Positions 20,910-29,425 of a DNA stretch of 64,000 bases are shown in pieces; within the stretch, counting starts at the first letter, position 1; every line of letters starts with the position of its first letter. The position numbers and the translations under genes are program-made. The stretch is from NCBI GenBank assembly GCA_016715425.1, contig JADKAC010000002.1, forward strand, positions 610,324-674,323. Direction: 5' to 3'. A model generated the notes under the pieces. The model had not been told where the DNA came from. It saw only the letters and a list, made by a program, of their open reading frames with translations, and searched no databases. Source of the stretch: Bacteroidota bacterium (lineage in GTDB: Bacteria; Bacteroidota; Bacteroidia; Chitinophagales; BACL12).

Positions 20910-21827
20910 TTATTCAATTGCTATGCTGCCATACTTAAATGTATTTTCACCTTGTATATTAAAGAAATAAATTCCTTGCGGATAGGTTGATGTATTTATT
21001 GCATTGACTCCGTTCACTAATTGTTGATTGCCAACCATTGCACCTGACGCATTATATAAACTGAACATTGCTGTTCCGGAATTAAGTGTAATATTCAATA
21101 TATCGCTTGCAGGGTTGGGATATACTGCCACATCATCTGTAATAGTTTCATTAATTCCTGTTACGATTTCAACGCCAAAAGCTGTTACGGAATTTTCTTC
21201 GTAATTGTAAGTCATTAAAGGCAACAGTGGGTTAACGGACCAGAAAGCATAATCCGAACCATCATCATATTCATATTTAACTCGCACTACATTTTCATAA
21301 GTGGCATAAGGCATTATTAAAGTACCATACGCATCATAAGTAACCAATACATTATCTACCGAATAACCCACTTTTTTATACGTATCAGCAACAGATGTCC
21401 CGTATGTAAATGGAAAGACAAGTATGGTTGTCATATTGGGTGAATAATCACTTCCTGAACCGGGACCGGAAGTAATTCCAGTGGCTAACTGTTCGAATTT
21501 AGTGGCAGAGTTTACCCAATAAAAAAATGCAGACCCAAGTGGCGTTACAATCTTGAAACAAGCATTTGCATCCGGCCATGAATCAATAAAAGGTGTGGTT
21601 GAGGCATCTACATAATATTGTGTACCCATCTCAGTAAGTGATAAGCTGGAAAAATCCCAAGTAAGGTTTTCACCGGGTCCCCCAACACCACCGGGAAGGG
21701 CTCCTAAACTGACAGGTGAAGTAAATCCATCTGTGGGAAAATTATCACCATTGGTGATAACAGGTTGTGCTAAAAGCGACAGACTGGTTAAGCAAAAAAG
21801 TAGTGTAATGTAATTTTTCATAATCAT
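20910..21827 (-). CDS. Secreted protein with T9SS type A sorting domain
   Basis: A 305-residue protein with a signal peptide ending SLSLLAQP. A beta-rich body of unknown family is followed by a C-terminal sorting domain of about 75 residues: VYPNPASDILNI at its start, then LYNASGAMV, then GIYFFNIQGENTFKYGSIAI. This domain targets the protein to the type IX secretion system, where it is removed and the cargo released or surface-attached. The body (residues 20-225) contains no catalytic motif I recognise. It is monocistronic with a strong terminator. Confidence 0.85.
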   Translation of the reverse strand: MIMKNYITLLFCLTSLSLLAQPVITNGDNFPTDGFTSPVSLGALPGGVGGPGENLTWDFSSLSLTEMGTQYYVDASTTPFIDSWPDANACFKIVTPLGSAFFYWVNSATKFEQLATGITSGPGSGSDYSPNMTTILVFPFTYGTSVADTYKKVGYSVDNVLVTYDAYGTLIMPYATYENVVRVKYEYDDGSDYAFWSVNPLLPLMTYNYEENSVTAFGVEIVTGINETITDDVAVYPNPASDILNITLNSGTAMFSLYNASGAMVGNQQLVNGVNAINTSTYPQGIYFFNIQGENTFKYGSIAIE

Positions 21828-22337
21828 TTTTTTTATTGTAAAAATTATTTTATTGTTATAAAAGGCAAGGATAAGACGGCTTTAATTATTAATGAGTTGT
21901 TGCCTTAATAAAACTGTATTATCAGAGTTTTTAAAGGCATATGAATAATAGTTATAATTATCTTGATACCAGAGTGCAAAGATGATTTTTTGAATGTGCT
22001 GACTACCCTCTATTTTGTAAGTGATGCAATATAATATTTTAGGAATGGAATAGCCGGATAGGTTTCTTGATTACTTGTGGAATAATATTTTGCTGAGGCA
22101 TGTTAATAATCTTCAGATATAAGTACACAAGGTTTTGGAGGAAATATATATTTAATATGGAAGGAAGAGTTCTGCTGAGATGGGAAATATTAAATTTTAA
22201 AGACAGCTATTGCTTTGTGTTTATATAGAGATTACTTTTATAGAATAATTAAGTAACCCTTGATTTATTCATCTCAATATATCCTTTAGTATTCTGTTCT
22301 TTCCTTCTTAAACTTTCACTTTTAAACCCAATAACCA
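21828..22337. other. Divergent intergenic region
   Basis: A 510-bp A/T-rich gap between the divergent T9SS-protein and OmpA-family genes, presumably carrying both promoters. Apart from the short direct repeat at 22,152-22,180 I see no gene, hairpin or RNA feature in it. Confidence 0.5.
22152..22180 (+). repeat. Short direct repeat, copy 2
   Basis: Second copy of the 29-bp sequence at 20,829-20,857 (26 of 29 identical, same orientation). It lies in the upstream gap of the OmpA-family gene. Confidence 0.5.
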
Positions 22338-24833
22338 ATGAAAAAACTTCTACTCTATTATTATATCACCACTTGTATTCTACTGAAATTAAGTGGTGGC
22401 GCATTCGCACAGGATTTTTTACCTGCACTGAATGACAATTACATGGGCATTAATCAGGCAGGGCTTCAACCCGCTGCCATTGTGGACAGCCGTTTGAAAA
22501 TTGATATCAATCTGTTTGGACTTAACAGCGATATCTATAATGATATGTTGCGGTTTAAAACAAGTGGTATTACAAATCCCTTTGCTTTATTTACTGAAGA
22601 CAATTGGTTTGACAACAATGTATATATTGATGAATTAGATGGCTCGGATAAAAATGCCATTATCAATCAAACTATATTAGGCCCATCTGTTATGATAACT
22701 ATTAATTCTAAAAATGCAATAGGTCTTACAACTAAATTTCGTCACATGGCAAATGTGGATGATGTGAGCGAAGCTCTTGCTGTTTCCATCTATGATGATT
22801 TTAAAAATCCGGATTATTGGAATACATGGTATCATGATGAAGATATACGTGCGGTAAATAACATTTTTGCTGATTACGGATTAACCTATGCAAGAGAGAT
22901 AATGAATACCGGTGCTCATTATTTAAAAACAGGTATTACCTTGAAATTAGTGCAGGGTTTAGGTGGTGCTGCTATGCAGGCAGATGATTTTTATTATTAC
23001 TTCAGTGCGCCGGGAAACAATCCTACAGAAGCGGATTCTATGAGTTGGAATACCCCTTATGCTTTCATGGGTGTGTCTGATAATTTTAATTGGGGTACTG
23101 CACCAAATAGTGCATACCCAAGCGATGTGAATTATCAATTCACTGCGAAGCCTTCCTTTGGTCTTGATTTGGGATTGGTTTATGAATGGAGGCCAGACTA
23201 TGAAAAATATCGCTATGATATGAATGGTGAAACTAATATTGACCGTGCAGATAAAAACAAATACAGATTGCGTGTGGGTGCATCTATTTTAGATATAGGC
23301 AGATTGAAATATGAGAAAGCATATAATAGCACCGATTTTACTTCTGAATTCACTCCTGATTATTTAGATAGATTTAATCTCGGTGATAATACGTATCCGG
23401 TGAATACTTTCTGGATGAATATTGAAGATGTTGCTTTAGGATTTCCACCTTATGTAAACCTTGCAGATACAATCAATAACAGAATTGAAACAGACAAGGG
23501 AATGACGGCAGGAGAAAATAATGAAACTGAATTCATAATTAAATTACCAACGGCATTCAGCTTTCAGGCAGATGTAAATGTAATTGCGGGTTTGTATGTG
23601 AACCTTACAACTTTTACTGCTTTACATCAGAGTTTCACTGAAACCGGTAATGCACATTATTTATCTAACTATAGCATTACGCCCCGTTATGAGCATCAAT
23701 GGTTTTCCGTTATGTTGCCAATACAATACAACCAATTTCAGGATTTTAATATGGGCTTAGGTGTAAGAGCCGCATTTATATATGCAGGTGTAAATAATTT
23801 ATTTACCGGTTTATTTAATGATCCTTATGGCACCAATATTTATTTCGGAATTAAGCTTCCAATATGGCAAGATGGCCCCCCTGCTGACAGAGATATGGAT
23901 GGTGTTTCTGATGATATGGATAAATGTATTGATCAACCCGGACCTTGGAGTTTAATGGGATGTCCTGACAGAGATAATGATGGCATTACAGATACAGAAG
24001 ACAGGTGTCCTGATGTGGCGGGTTCTGCAGTATTTAAAGGTTGCCCTGATACAGATGGCGATGGCATTGCAGATATAGATGATAAATGCCCTGACGTTGC
24101 AGGCCCTGCTGAAACAGGAGGTTGCCCCGACAGAGATAATGATGGTGTAATGGATAGTCAGGATGAATGTCCGGATACACCAGGATTAGTTGCATTGAAT
24201 GGTTGTCCCGACAGAGACAATGATGGCGTGCCGGATATAAGAGACAATTGTCCAGATGAATTTGGAAAGGCAGAATACGGTGGATGTCCCTTCTTAGATA
24301 CGGATGGTGATGGAATAAAAGATGAAGCAGATGCTTGTCCAACAGTTGCCGGTCCTCCTGAAAATAATGGTTGCCCATATTCAGATACTGATGGTGATGG
24401 TGTGATTGACAGAGATGATAAATGTCCGTTAACTCCCGGTGAGATTTCTAATAATGGTTGTCCTGTATTGAAAGAAGAAGAGCAGGAGATTTTAAATTTC
24501 GCTTTCGACAATCTCGAATTTGAAACTGGTAAATCCATCATTCGCAAATCCTCTTATGAATCTTTAGATAGTCTTGCAAATCTATTAATCAGAAGACCGA
24601 CATGGAAGTTGAAAATATCAGGACATACTGATGATGTAGGTAATGATGCATCGAACATGACGCTTTCTAAAAACAGAACTTTAGCAACTGCTAAATATTT
24701 AGAAAATAAAGGAGTTCCTGCCGACAGATTTGTCAATGAATGGTTTGGAGAAACAAAACCAATTGCAGACAACAAAACACCGGAAGGACGTCAGAAAAAC
24801 AGACGTGTTGAGATGGTAGTTGTGTTTGATTAA
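22338..24833 (+). CDS. OmpA-family outer-membrane protein with DUF5723-type barrel and thrombospondin type 3 repeats
   Basis: The 831-residue protein has three parts. A signal peptide and N-terminal barrel-like domain (residues 25-510; LPALNDNYMGINQAGLQPAA) resembles DUF5723. Seven calcium-binding thrombospondin type 3 repeats follow (about 516-715; pattern DRDNDGxxDxxDxCPD). A C-terminal OmpA domain (about 725-831) shows FDNLEFETGKSIIRKSS, ISGHTDDVGND, LSKNRTLATAKYL and GRQKNRRVEMV, the peptidoglycan-anchoring signature. It probably links the outer membrane to the wall. The gene is transcribed alone and ends at a bidirectional terminator. Confidence 0.92.
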   Translation: MKKLLLYYYITTCILLKLSGGAFAQDFLPALNDNYMGINQAGLQPAAIVDSRLKIDINLFGLNSDIYNDMLRFKTSGITNPFALFTEDNWFDNNVYIDELDGSDKNAIINQTILGPSVMITINSKNAIGLTTKFRHMANVDDVSEALAVSIYDDFKNPDYWNTWYHDEDIRAVNNIFADYGLTYAREIMNTGAHYLKTGITLKLVQGLGGAAMQADDFYYYFSAPGNNPTEADSMSWNTPYAFMGVSDNFNWGTAPNSAYPSDVNYQFTAKPSFGLDLGLVYEWRPDYEKYRYDMNGETNIDRADKNKYRLRVGASILDIGRLKYEKAYNSTDFTSEFTPDYLDRFNLGDNTYPVNTFWMNIEDVALGFPPYVNLADTINNRIETDKGMTAGENNETEFIIKLPTAFSFQADVNVIAGLYVNLTTFTALHQSFTETGNAHYLSNYSITPRYEHQWFSVMLPIQYNQFQDFNMGLGVRAAFIYAGVNNLFTGLFNDPYGTNIYFGIKLPIWQDGPPADRDMDGVSDDMDKCIDQPGPWSLMGCPDRDNDGITDTEDRCPDVAGSAVFKGCPDTDGDGIADIDDKCPDVAGPAETGGCPDRDNDGVMDSQDECPDTPGLVALNGCPDRDNDGVPDIRDNCPDEFGKAEYGGCPFLDTDGDGIKDEADACPTVAGPPENNGCPYSDTDGDGVIDRDDKCPLTPGEISNNGCPVLKEEEQEILNFAFDNLEFETGKSIIRKSSYESLDSLANLLIRRPTWKLKISGHTDDVGNDASNMTLSKNRTLATAKYLENKGVPADRFVNEWFGETKPIADNKTPEGRQKNRRVEMVVVFD

Positions 24834-24850
24834 TTTTTCATTTGTAATTA

Positions 24851-24890
24851 AAAAATCCATCCCGATAAATATTGGGATGGATTTTTTTTT
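24851..24890. terminator. Bidirectional terminator between convergent genes
   Basis: A 13-bp perfect stem (AAAAATCCATCCC / GGGATGGATTTTT) with a 10-base loop, A-rich on the left and T-rich on the right. It lies between the convergent OmpA-family and YdeI-like genes and can serve both. Confidence 0.88.
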
Positions 24891-24913
24891 GCAATCTATT
24901 TTATAGAATTATA

Positions 24914-25432
24914 TCAACGCAACAAATCCTTCTTAGATTTTTCCTCTCTAATCATTGTGCCGTAATCCATTTTATTTAACATGGCATTTACGGACATTGC
25001 AATGCGTTTATCTCGTGTGATATTTGTTTTTGCAGATTCAATCCAATTAGAAAAATATTTTTGATGTGAAGGTTGTAACGATTGAAATTGTTTCAATGCT
25101 TTTGGTTCTTCCTGCAAGCAAGTGATTAAATCTTTACTGAGTTTTTTTTCTGCCATGTCTAATTCTAATGTTACTTCAATAGATGCACCTTTCTTTTTGC
25201 CAACTGCTTTTCGCATTTCTGTATTTATTGCCATTATAAAACTGCCGTCACCCATGGGAAGTAATGCGACATATTGTATTGTATAATTATCTAAACTTCC
25301 TTTCACACGAAAACTTTTTTTATTTCCGGGTAATAATTTTTCCGCATCCAATTGTGAAATAGCAATATATGTCCAGCCGGTTTTTTCACCTTGCTTATCA
25401 AATTTTTGGAGTATTGCTGTGAAGGAGAGCAT
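24914..25432 (-). CDS. DUF1905/YdeI (OmpD-associated) family protein
   Basis: A 172-residue protein. The N-terminal 90 residues (GWTYIAISQLDAEKLL, SFRVKGSLDNYTIQYVALLPMGDGSFIMAIN) match the small beta-barrel DUF1905. The C-terminal half (KALKQFQSLQPSHQKYFSNW, ARDKRI-like TRDKRIAMSVNAML) matches the YdeI/OmpD-associated helical module, which has been linked to bacteriocin or peptide resistance in enterobacteria. There is no signal peptide, so it is cytoplasmic. It lies 28 bp downstream of the nitroreductase gene, probably in the same transcript. The function in this phylum is not established. Confidence 0.8.
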   Translation of the reverse strand: MLSFTAILQKFDKQGEKTGWTYIAISQLDAEKLLPGNKKSFRVKGSLDNYTIQYVALLPMGDGSFIMAINTEMRKAVGKKKGASIEVTLELDMAEKKLSKDLITCLQEEPKALKQFQSLQPSHQKYFSNWIESAKTNITRDKRIAMSVNAMLNKMDYGTMIREEKSKKDLLR

Positions 25433-25460
25433 GAATTATTTTCTAAAGTACAACAATCAA

Positions 25461-26195
25461 TTACAAATCAAAAATCACATCGCTTTCCGGTACTCGAATA
25501 CGTTCGTTATACAATCCTTTTTGCGTGCCTTTACCACATCCAATAATCATATTGATTTCACAATGATGCGGCAATTTTAAATAGCGTTTCACTTTCACTG
25601 AATCAAATCCTTCCATCGGGCAAGTATCATAACCTTCTGCAGTCATACTCAGCATAAAAGTTTGCGCAGCGAGTGCAGCACTTTTATGACACACCACTCT
25701 CAAATCACTTTTACTTACCTGCCACACAACCGGACGAAAAAAAGATGCAACAAAAACAATTAATTTTTTTAAATATCCCCACAAGCCAAACCAATCCTGG
25801 AAATAATACATCGGCATCAGTTTGCCATAATAATTGCGAATGCGATGCATGCGATGTGCAAGCTCAGGTTTATCAGCATAATAGGTTTCGTTGTGATCCA
25901 ATACATATTTTGCACGAGTCTTCCATTTATCTCTGCGCACAACAATTACTACTAACTCTCTTGCAGTTAATGCAGCCCGCTGATGCATAGCATATTTTGC
26001 AATGCGTTGAATCATTTCCGGTTTGCTGATGCGGTAGAATTCCCACACTTGCATATTGCTGCTATTGGGTGCAAGCACTGCTCTTTGAATACTTCTTAAA
26101 ACTGCATCACGATCGAAAAATGTTTCTGCTTCAAATATGCGCATGGATCTGCGACGATGAACGATTGTATCAAATATTTCTGCGTTAGAATTCAT
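25461..26195 (-). CDS. Nitroreductase family protein
   Basis: An FMN-dependent oxidoreductase fold is indicated by IVHRRRSMRIFE near the N-terminus and LAPNSSNMQVWEFYRI (the FMN-site Ser/Asn region). The C-terminal signature is KSAALAAQTFMLSMTAEGYDTCPMEGFD. The length of about 244 residues is slightly longer than typical because of a central insertion (YYGKLMPMYYFQDWFGLWG). The open frame extends upstream to 26,255, but the extra 20 residues (MCSVKLYYCLFYCL) do not fit the family, so the ATG at 26,195 is preferred. The substrate is unknown. It is divergent from the von Willebrand protein gene. Confidence 0.85.
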   Translation of the reverse strand: MNSNAEIFDTIVHRRRSMRIFEAETFFDRDAVLRSIQRAVLAPNSSNMQVWEFYRISKPEMIQRIAKYAMHQRAALTARELVVIVVRRDKWKTRAKYVLDHNETYYADKPELAHRMHRIRNYYGKLMPMYYFQDWFGLWGYLKKLIVFVASFFRPVVWQVSKSDLRVVCHKSAALAAQTFMLSMTAEGYDTCPMEGFDSVKVKRYLKLPHHCEINMIIGCGKGTQKGLYNERIRVPESDVIFDL

Positions 26196-26286
26196 GTTGC
26201 TAAAATAGATGTTCAAACAATAAAACAGGCAATAATAAAGTTTTACGGAACACACAATGTATTAATTCATCACATCCTGCTCACCT

Positions 26287-28146
26287 ATGATTCAAATAAC
26301 ACATCCATATTTTCAAAGAATAATTTCCGCATTACACATTCTTTTTTTCTGTTGCACATTTCTTTCAAACAATACTTTATTTGCACAACCCACCACCGGA
26401 ATTTTACAAGGAAAAATAACAGATGCATACACGGGTGAAGCAATCGGTGGCGTGAATGTGATACTGATGCAAAACGGAAATATTAAAACCGTGCAAAGCA
26501 CAAACGCAAGTGGCAAGTATATGTATGATAATATGAACCCGACAACATTCGATGTAATGTTTTCTAAGAAGGGTGGCAGTCTGGCGAATAATGAAATTAA
26601 AAATGTGCAGATAGAAGCCGGCATGATTACGCAATTAAATATTACAATCAGTGATGGTGAAGTGATTGCAGAACCAATTCATATTTGGGCAGATCCTGTT
26701 ACCAATCCGTATGCGTATGCAATCATTATTGATGTACCAAAAAACAGCGATGAACCAAAGGAAGAATTTAAAGGACAGTATTATCCGTTTATTCCTGAAC
26801 AGGATTTTGTATTGGTAAATGATAAACCAAATTCTACTTTTTCTGCGGATGTAGATCAGGCATTTTATACAATTGTTCGTCGTATGATTATGCATGGCAT
26901 TACACCACCTGCCGGTGCAGTGCGCATTGAAGAAATGCTGAATTATTTTGATTACGATTATCCGATGCCGACGAATGATGATGCGTTTTCTGTTTATAGT
27001 GAAACAGCAAAATGTCCCTGGAATACAAATCATTTATTAGTGCATATTGGTTTGCAAGGCAGAGAAATAATTAATGAAAGTTTACCGCCTTCTAATCTTG
27101 TTTTTTTAATTGATGTAAGTGGCAGTATGGGCAGCAGTGATAAATTGCCTTTGGTAAAACAAAGTTTTCGCACACTTGTAAAACAATTGAGACCTAAAGA
27201 CAAAGTATCTATTGTTATTTATCGTGATACTGCAAGTGTGTTGTTAGAAAATATTTCGGGTGATGATGGTGTAACAATTATGAAAGCAATTGGCAAGTTG
27301 CAAGCAGATGGAACTACAGCAGGAGGAGCAGGATTAAAAATGGCTTATGATGTTGCAAAAAAATATTTTATTAAAGATGGTAACAACAGAGTGATTATGG
27401 CAACCGATGGAGATTTTAATGTGGGCTTTTCTTCGGATGCTGATTTATTAAATTTTATTGAAGGCAAAAAGAAAACAGGAATTTATTTAACTGCTCTCGG
27501 ATATGGTATGGATAATTTGCAAGATGGGAAATTGGAAATTTTAGCAGACAAAGGCAACGGCAATTATGCGTATGTAAGTTCAGCGAATGATGCTGAAAAA
27601 GTATTGGTGACAGAAATGGGAGCGACATTATATTCAATAGCAAAAGATGTAAAAATTGAAGCCACATTTAATAAGCAGTTTGCAAAAGCATATCGTTTAA
27701 TTGGTTATGAAAATCGCATGTTGACAGATACAGAATTTGATAAAAATAAAACTGATGCCGGGGATATTGGTGCAGGACATACTGTTACTGCTTTGTATGA
27801 AGTAATACCTGCGGATGAAATAATAAATTCGGACAATAAAGAATTGTTACAACTGCATATTAAATACAAAGAACCAAAGTCAGCAAAGCAATCAGTGAAT
27901 AAAGAAATTATCTCTTCAATAAATTACAACAATCAAGCTTATACAAATGCAAGCGAAAATTTTAAATGGTCAGCAGCAGTTGCAGAATTTGGATTGATAA
28001 TTCGAAATTCAAAATTTAAAAGTAATGCTGATTTATCGCAGGTAACACAATTAGCAGAAAGCGCAATCGGTAATGAAAGAAATGGTTATCGTGCAGATTT
28101 TTTAGTGATGCTGGAGCAGTATAAAAAAATGAGTGGGAGGAAATAA
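26287..28146 (+). CDS. von Willebrand factor A domain protein, YfbK-like, with carboxypeptidase-like N-terminal domain
   Basis: The 619-residue secreted protein begins with a signal peptide (to about residue 34, LFAQP). A CarboxypepD-regulatory-like beta-sandwich follows (ILQGKITDAYTGEAIGGVNVIL). Next is the conserved YfbK pre-domain (NDKPNSTFSADVDQAFYTIVRR, VRIEEMLNYFDYDYP). A vWA domain has the metal-binding DVSGS at 276-280 and a later MATDGDFNVG. The C-terminal region resembles DUF3520. Such proteins are thought to mediate protein-protein contacts in the envelope; a precise role is not known. The beta-sandwich plus YfbK arrangement is recurrent in Bacteroidota. A REP-like palindrome lies just after the stop. 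Confidence 0.88.
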   Translation: MIQITHPYFQRIISALHILFFCCTFLSNNTLFAQPTTGILQGKITDAYTGEAIGGVNVILMQNGNIKTVQSTNASGKYMYDNMNPTTFDVMFSKKGGSLANNEIKNVQIEAGMITQLNITISDGEVIAEPIHIWADPVTNPYAYAIIIDVPKNSDEPKEEFKGQYYPFIPEQDFVLVNDKPNSTFSADVDQAFYTIVRRMIMHGITPPAGAVRIEEMLNYFDYDYPMPTNDDAFSVYSETAKCPWNTNHLLVHIGLQGREIINESLPPSNLVFLIDVSGSMGSSDKLPLVKQSFRTLVKQLRPKDKVSIVIYRDTASVLLENISGDDGVTIMKAIGKLQADGTTAGGAGLKMAYDVAKKYFIKDGNNRVIMATDGDFNVGFSSDADLLNFIEGKKKTGIYLTALGYGMDNLQDGKLEILADKGNGNYAYVSSANDAEKVLVTEMGATLYSIAKDVKIEATFNKQFAKAYRLIGYENRMLTDTEFDKNKTDAGDIGAGHTVTALYEVIPADEIINSDNKELLQLHIKYKEPKSAKQSVNKEIISSINYNNQAYTNASENFKWSAAVAEFGLIIRNSKFKSNADLSQVTQLAESAIGNERNGYRADFLVMLEQYKKMSGRK

Positions 28147-28158
28147 TTGTGTTTAATC

Positions 28159-28193
28159 CTATCGGTTGGTGTCCCACCAACAGAAATCTTCTT
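28159..28193 (+). repeat. REP-like palindrome, copy A
   Basis: The sequence CTATCGGTTGGTGTCCCACC continues AACAGAAATCTTCTT. It folds as GTTGGTG / CACCAAC with a 3-base loop. It is closely related to the copies at 31,036 and 31,149. It sits in the 51-bp gap between the convergent vWA and Fic genes, where it could also slow transcription. Confidence 0.7.
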
Positions 28194-28197
28194 TTCT

Positions 28198-29238
28198 TTA
28201 TTTTATTGTATAACTCACATTGCGTCCGCTTCCATGTTTTTCAATCAATTCTTTATTGAACAACTCCGATAAAATACGTTTAACGGTTGGTGCAGGTATT
28301 GCCAATTTTTCAGCAATTTCCCCCGACTGAATGTATGGTCGGTTTTGAATAATCGTAAAGATTAATTTTTCTTTAGGCGATAACTGTGTTTCAATACCAC
28401 TTTTTTCCAATTTCGACATCAATTGCATTTGGATATTTGCCATGCAATTCAAAAAAAACTGTACCCATACGGTTACATCTTCATTAGGGCGTTGCGCCTG
28501 ACAACTTCTAAGCACCTGATAATATTCGGTTTTTCGGTTTTCAATTTCGTGTTCAAAACTCACGTATCGAATCCATTTATATCCGTTTTGAAGCAACAAA
28601 AGCGTTGTAATCAAACGACTCAAGCGACCGTTTCCATCTTGAAAAGGGTGAATGCTTAAGAATTCATAAACAAAAGTTGCTACTTTAATTAGCTGATGTA
28701 TTTCTGATTCGGAATTGTACCAATTGAGTAAATTACTTATCGCATCTTCGGTAGCAAATCCTGCTTCGGTGGTTTTAAAAATAACTTGTTTTGTACCGTC
28801 GGGAAAAGAAGCTTCTACCGCATTGCTATGCACCTTGAAATTACCTTTATGCCATTCATCTTTAGCACTGTATTTCATCAAATTATTATGTAAACTTTTA
28901 ATATAGCTTTCAGTTACCCTGATGCTTTTGTAAGATTCTGATATCAAATCCAATACTTCAAAGTAGCCGACAACTTCCTGCGAATCTCTGTCGCTAAGAT
29001 TTGTAATATCAATTTTCTTAATCAACACATCCACCTCTTCATCACTCATTGTATTGCCTTCAATTCGGTTTGAAGCACCAACGCTTCGCACAGTAGCAAT
29101 ACTTTTTAACTCCTTCAGGCTTTTACCTTCTTTGCGTTCAATGGTTGTCCAATTTGCATCAAAACGGTCTATTTCACTGATTACATTGATGAGTTTCCAG
29201 TCAATATTCAGTTTAAAATTATATACTTCGTTATGCAT
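28198..29238 (-). CDS. Fic family protein (probable AMP-transferase) with C-terminal winged helix
   Basis: A 346-residue Fic protein. The catalytic loop is HPFQDGNGR at 197-205, matching HPFxxGNGR, so it should transfer AMP (or a related group) to a protein hydroxyl. An N-terminal helix carries the inhibitory motif S56-x-x-x-E60-G61 (SNRIEG), placing it in the self-inhibited class II group. The C-terminal 70 residues (LSPKEKLIFTIIQNRP, IPAPTVKRILSELFNKELIE) form a winged-helix DNA-binding module. The start codon is followed upstream by an array of 10-bp repeats, so the protein may bind its own promoter. The target protein is unknown. No toxin-antitoxin partner is adjacent. Confidence 0.92.
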   Translation of the reverse strand: MHNEVYNFKLNIDWKLINVISEIDRFDANWTTIERKEGKSLKELKSIATVRSVGASNRIEGNTMSDEEVDVLIKKIDITNLSDRDSQEVVGYFEVLDLISESYKSIRVTESYIKSLHNNLMKYSAKDEWHKGNFKVHSNAVEASFPDGTKQVIFKTTEAGFATEDAISNLLNWYNSESEIHQLIKVATFVYEFLSIHPFQDGNGRLSRLITTLLLLQNGYKWIRYVSFEHEIENRKTEYYQVLRSCQAQRPNEDVTVWVQFFLNCMANIQMQLMSKLEKSGIETQLSPKEKLIFTIIQNRPYIQSGEIAEKLAIPAPTVKRILSELFNKELIEKHGSGRNVSYTIK

Positions 29239-29240
29239 TT

Positions 29241-29335
29241 TGATACGATTTGATACGTAAAAATACGATTACCATCTGTACCTGCAAACAAAAAATGATA
29301 CGATTTGATACGATTAGATATGATTATGATACGAA
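29241..29335. promoter_or_regulatory. Iterated 10-bp TGATACGATT motif upstream of fic (candidate operator)
   Basis: TGATACGATT or close variants occur at 29,241, 29,251 (TGATACG), 29,263 (ATACGATT), 29,296, 29,306, 29,316 (AGATATGATT) and 29,326 (ATGATACGA). The copies are spaced by 10 bp within each cluster, about one helical turn. The array begins 2 bp before the fic start codon. In-phase iterons next to a gene encoding a winged-helix protein suggest an autoregulatory operator; this is inference. Confidence 0.55.
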
Positions 29336-29425
29336 AAAATAATAGGCTGAAAACATATCCGGTTTGATGATGAAAGTATTTTTTAGCAAATGCAGAATAA
29401 AATGAAATGGATTATTTACCAAATT

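Noticed and set aside
24034..24547. Minus-strand frames opposite the thrombospondin type 3 repeats
   Set aside because: They are antisense to a periodic coding region and show no family features.
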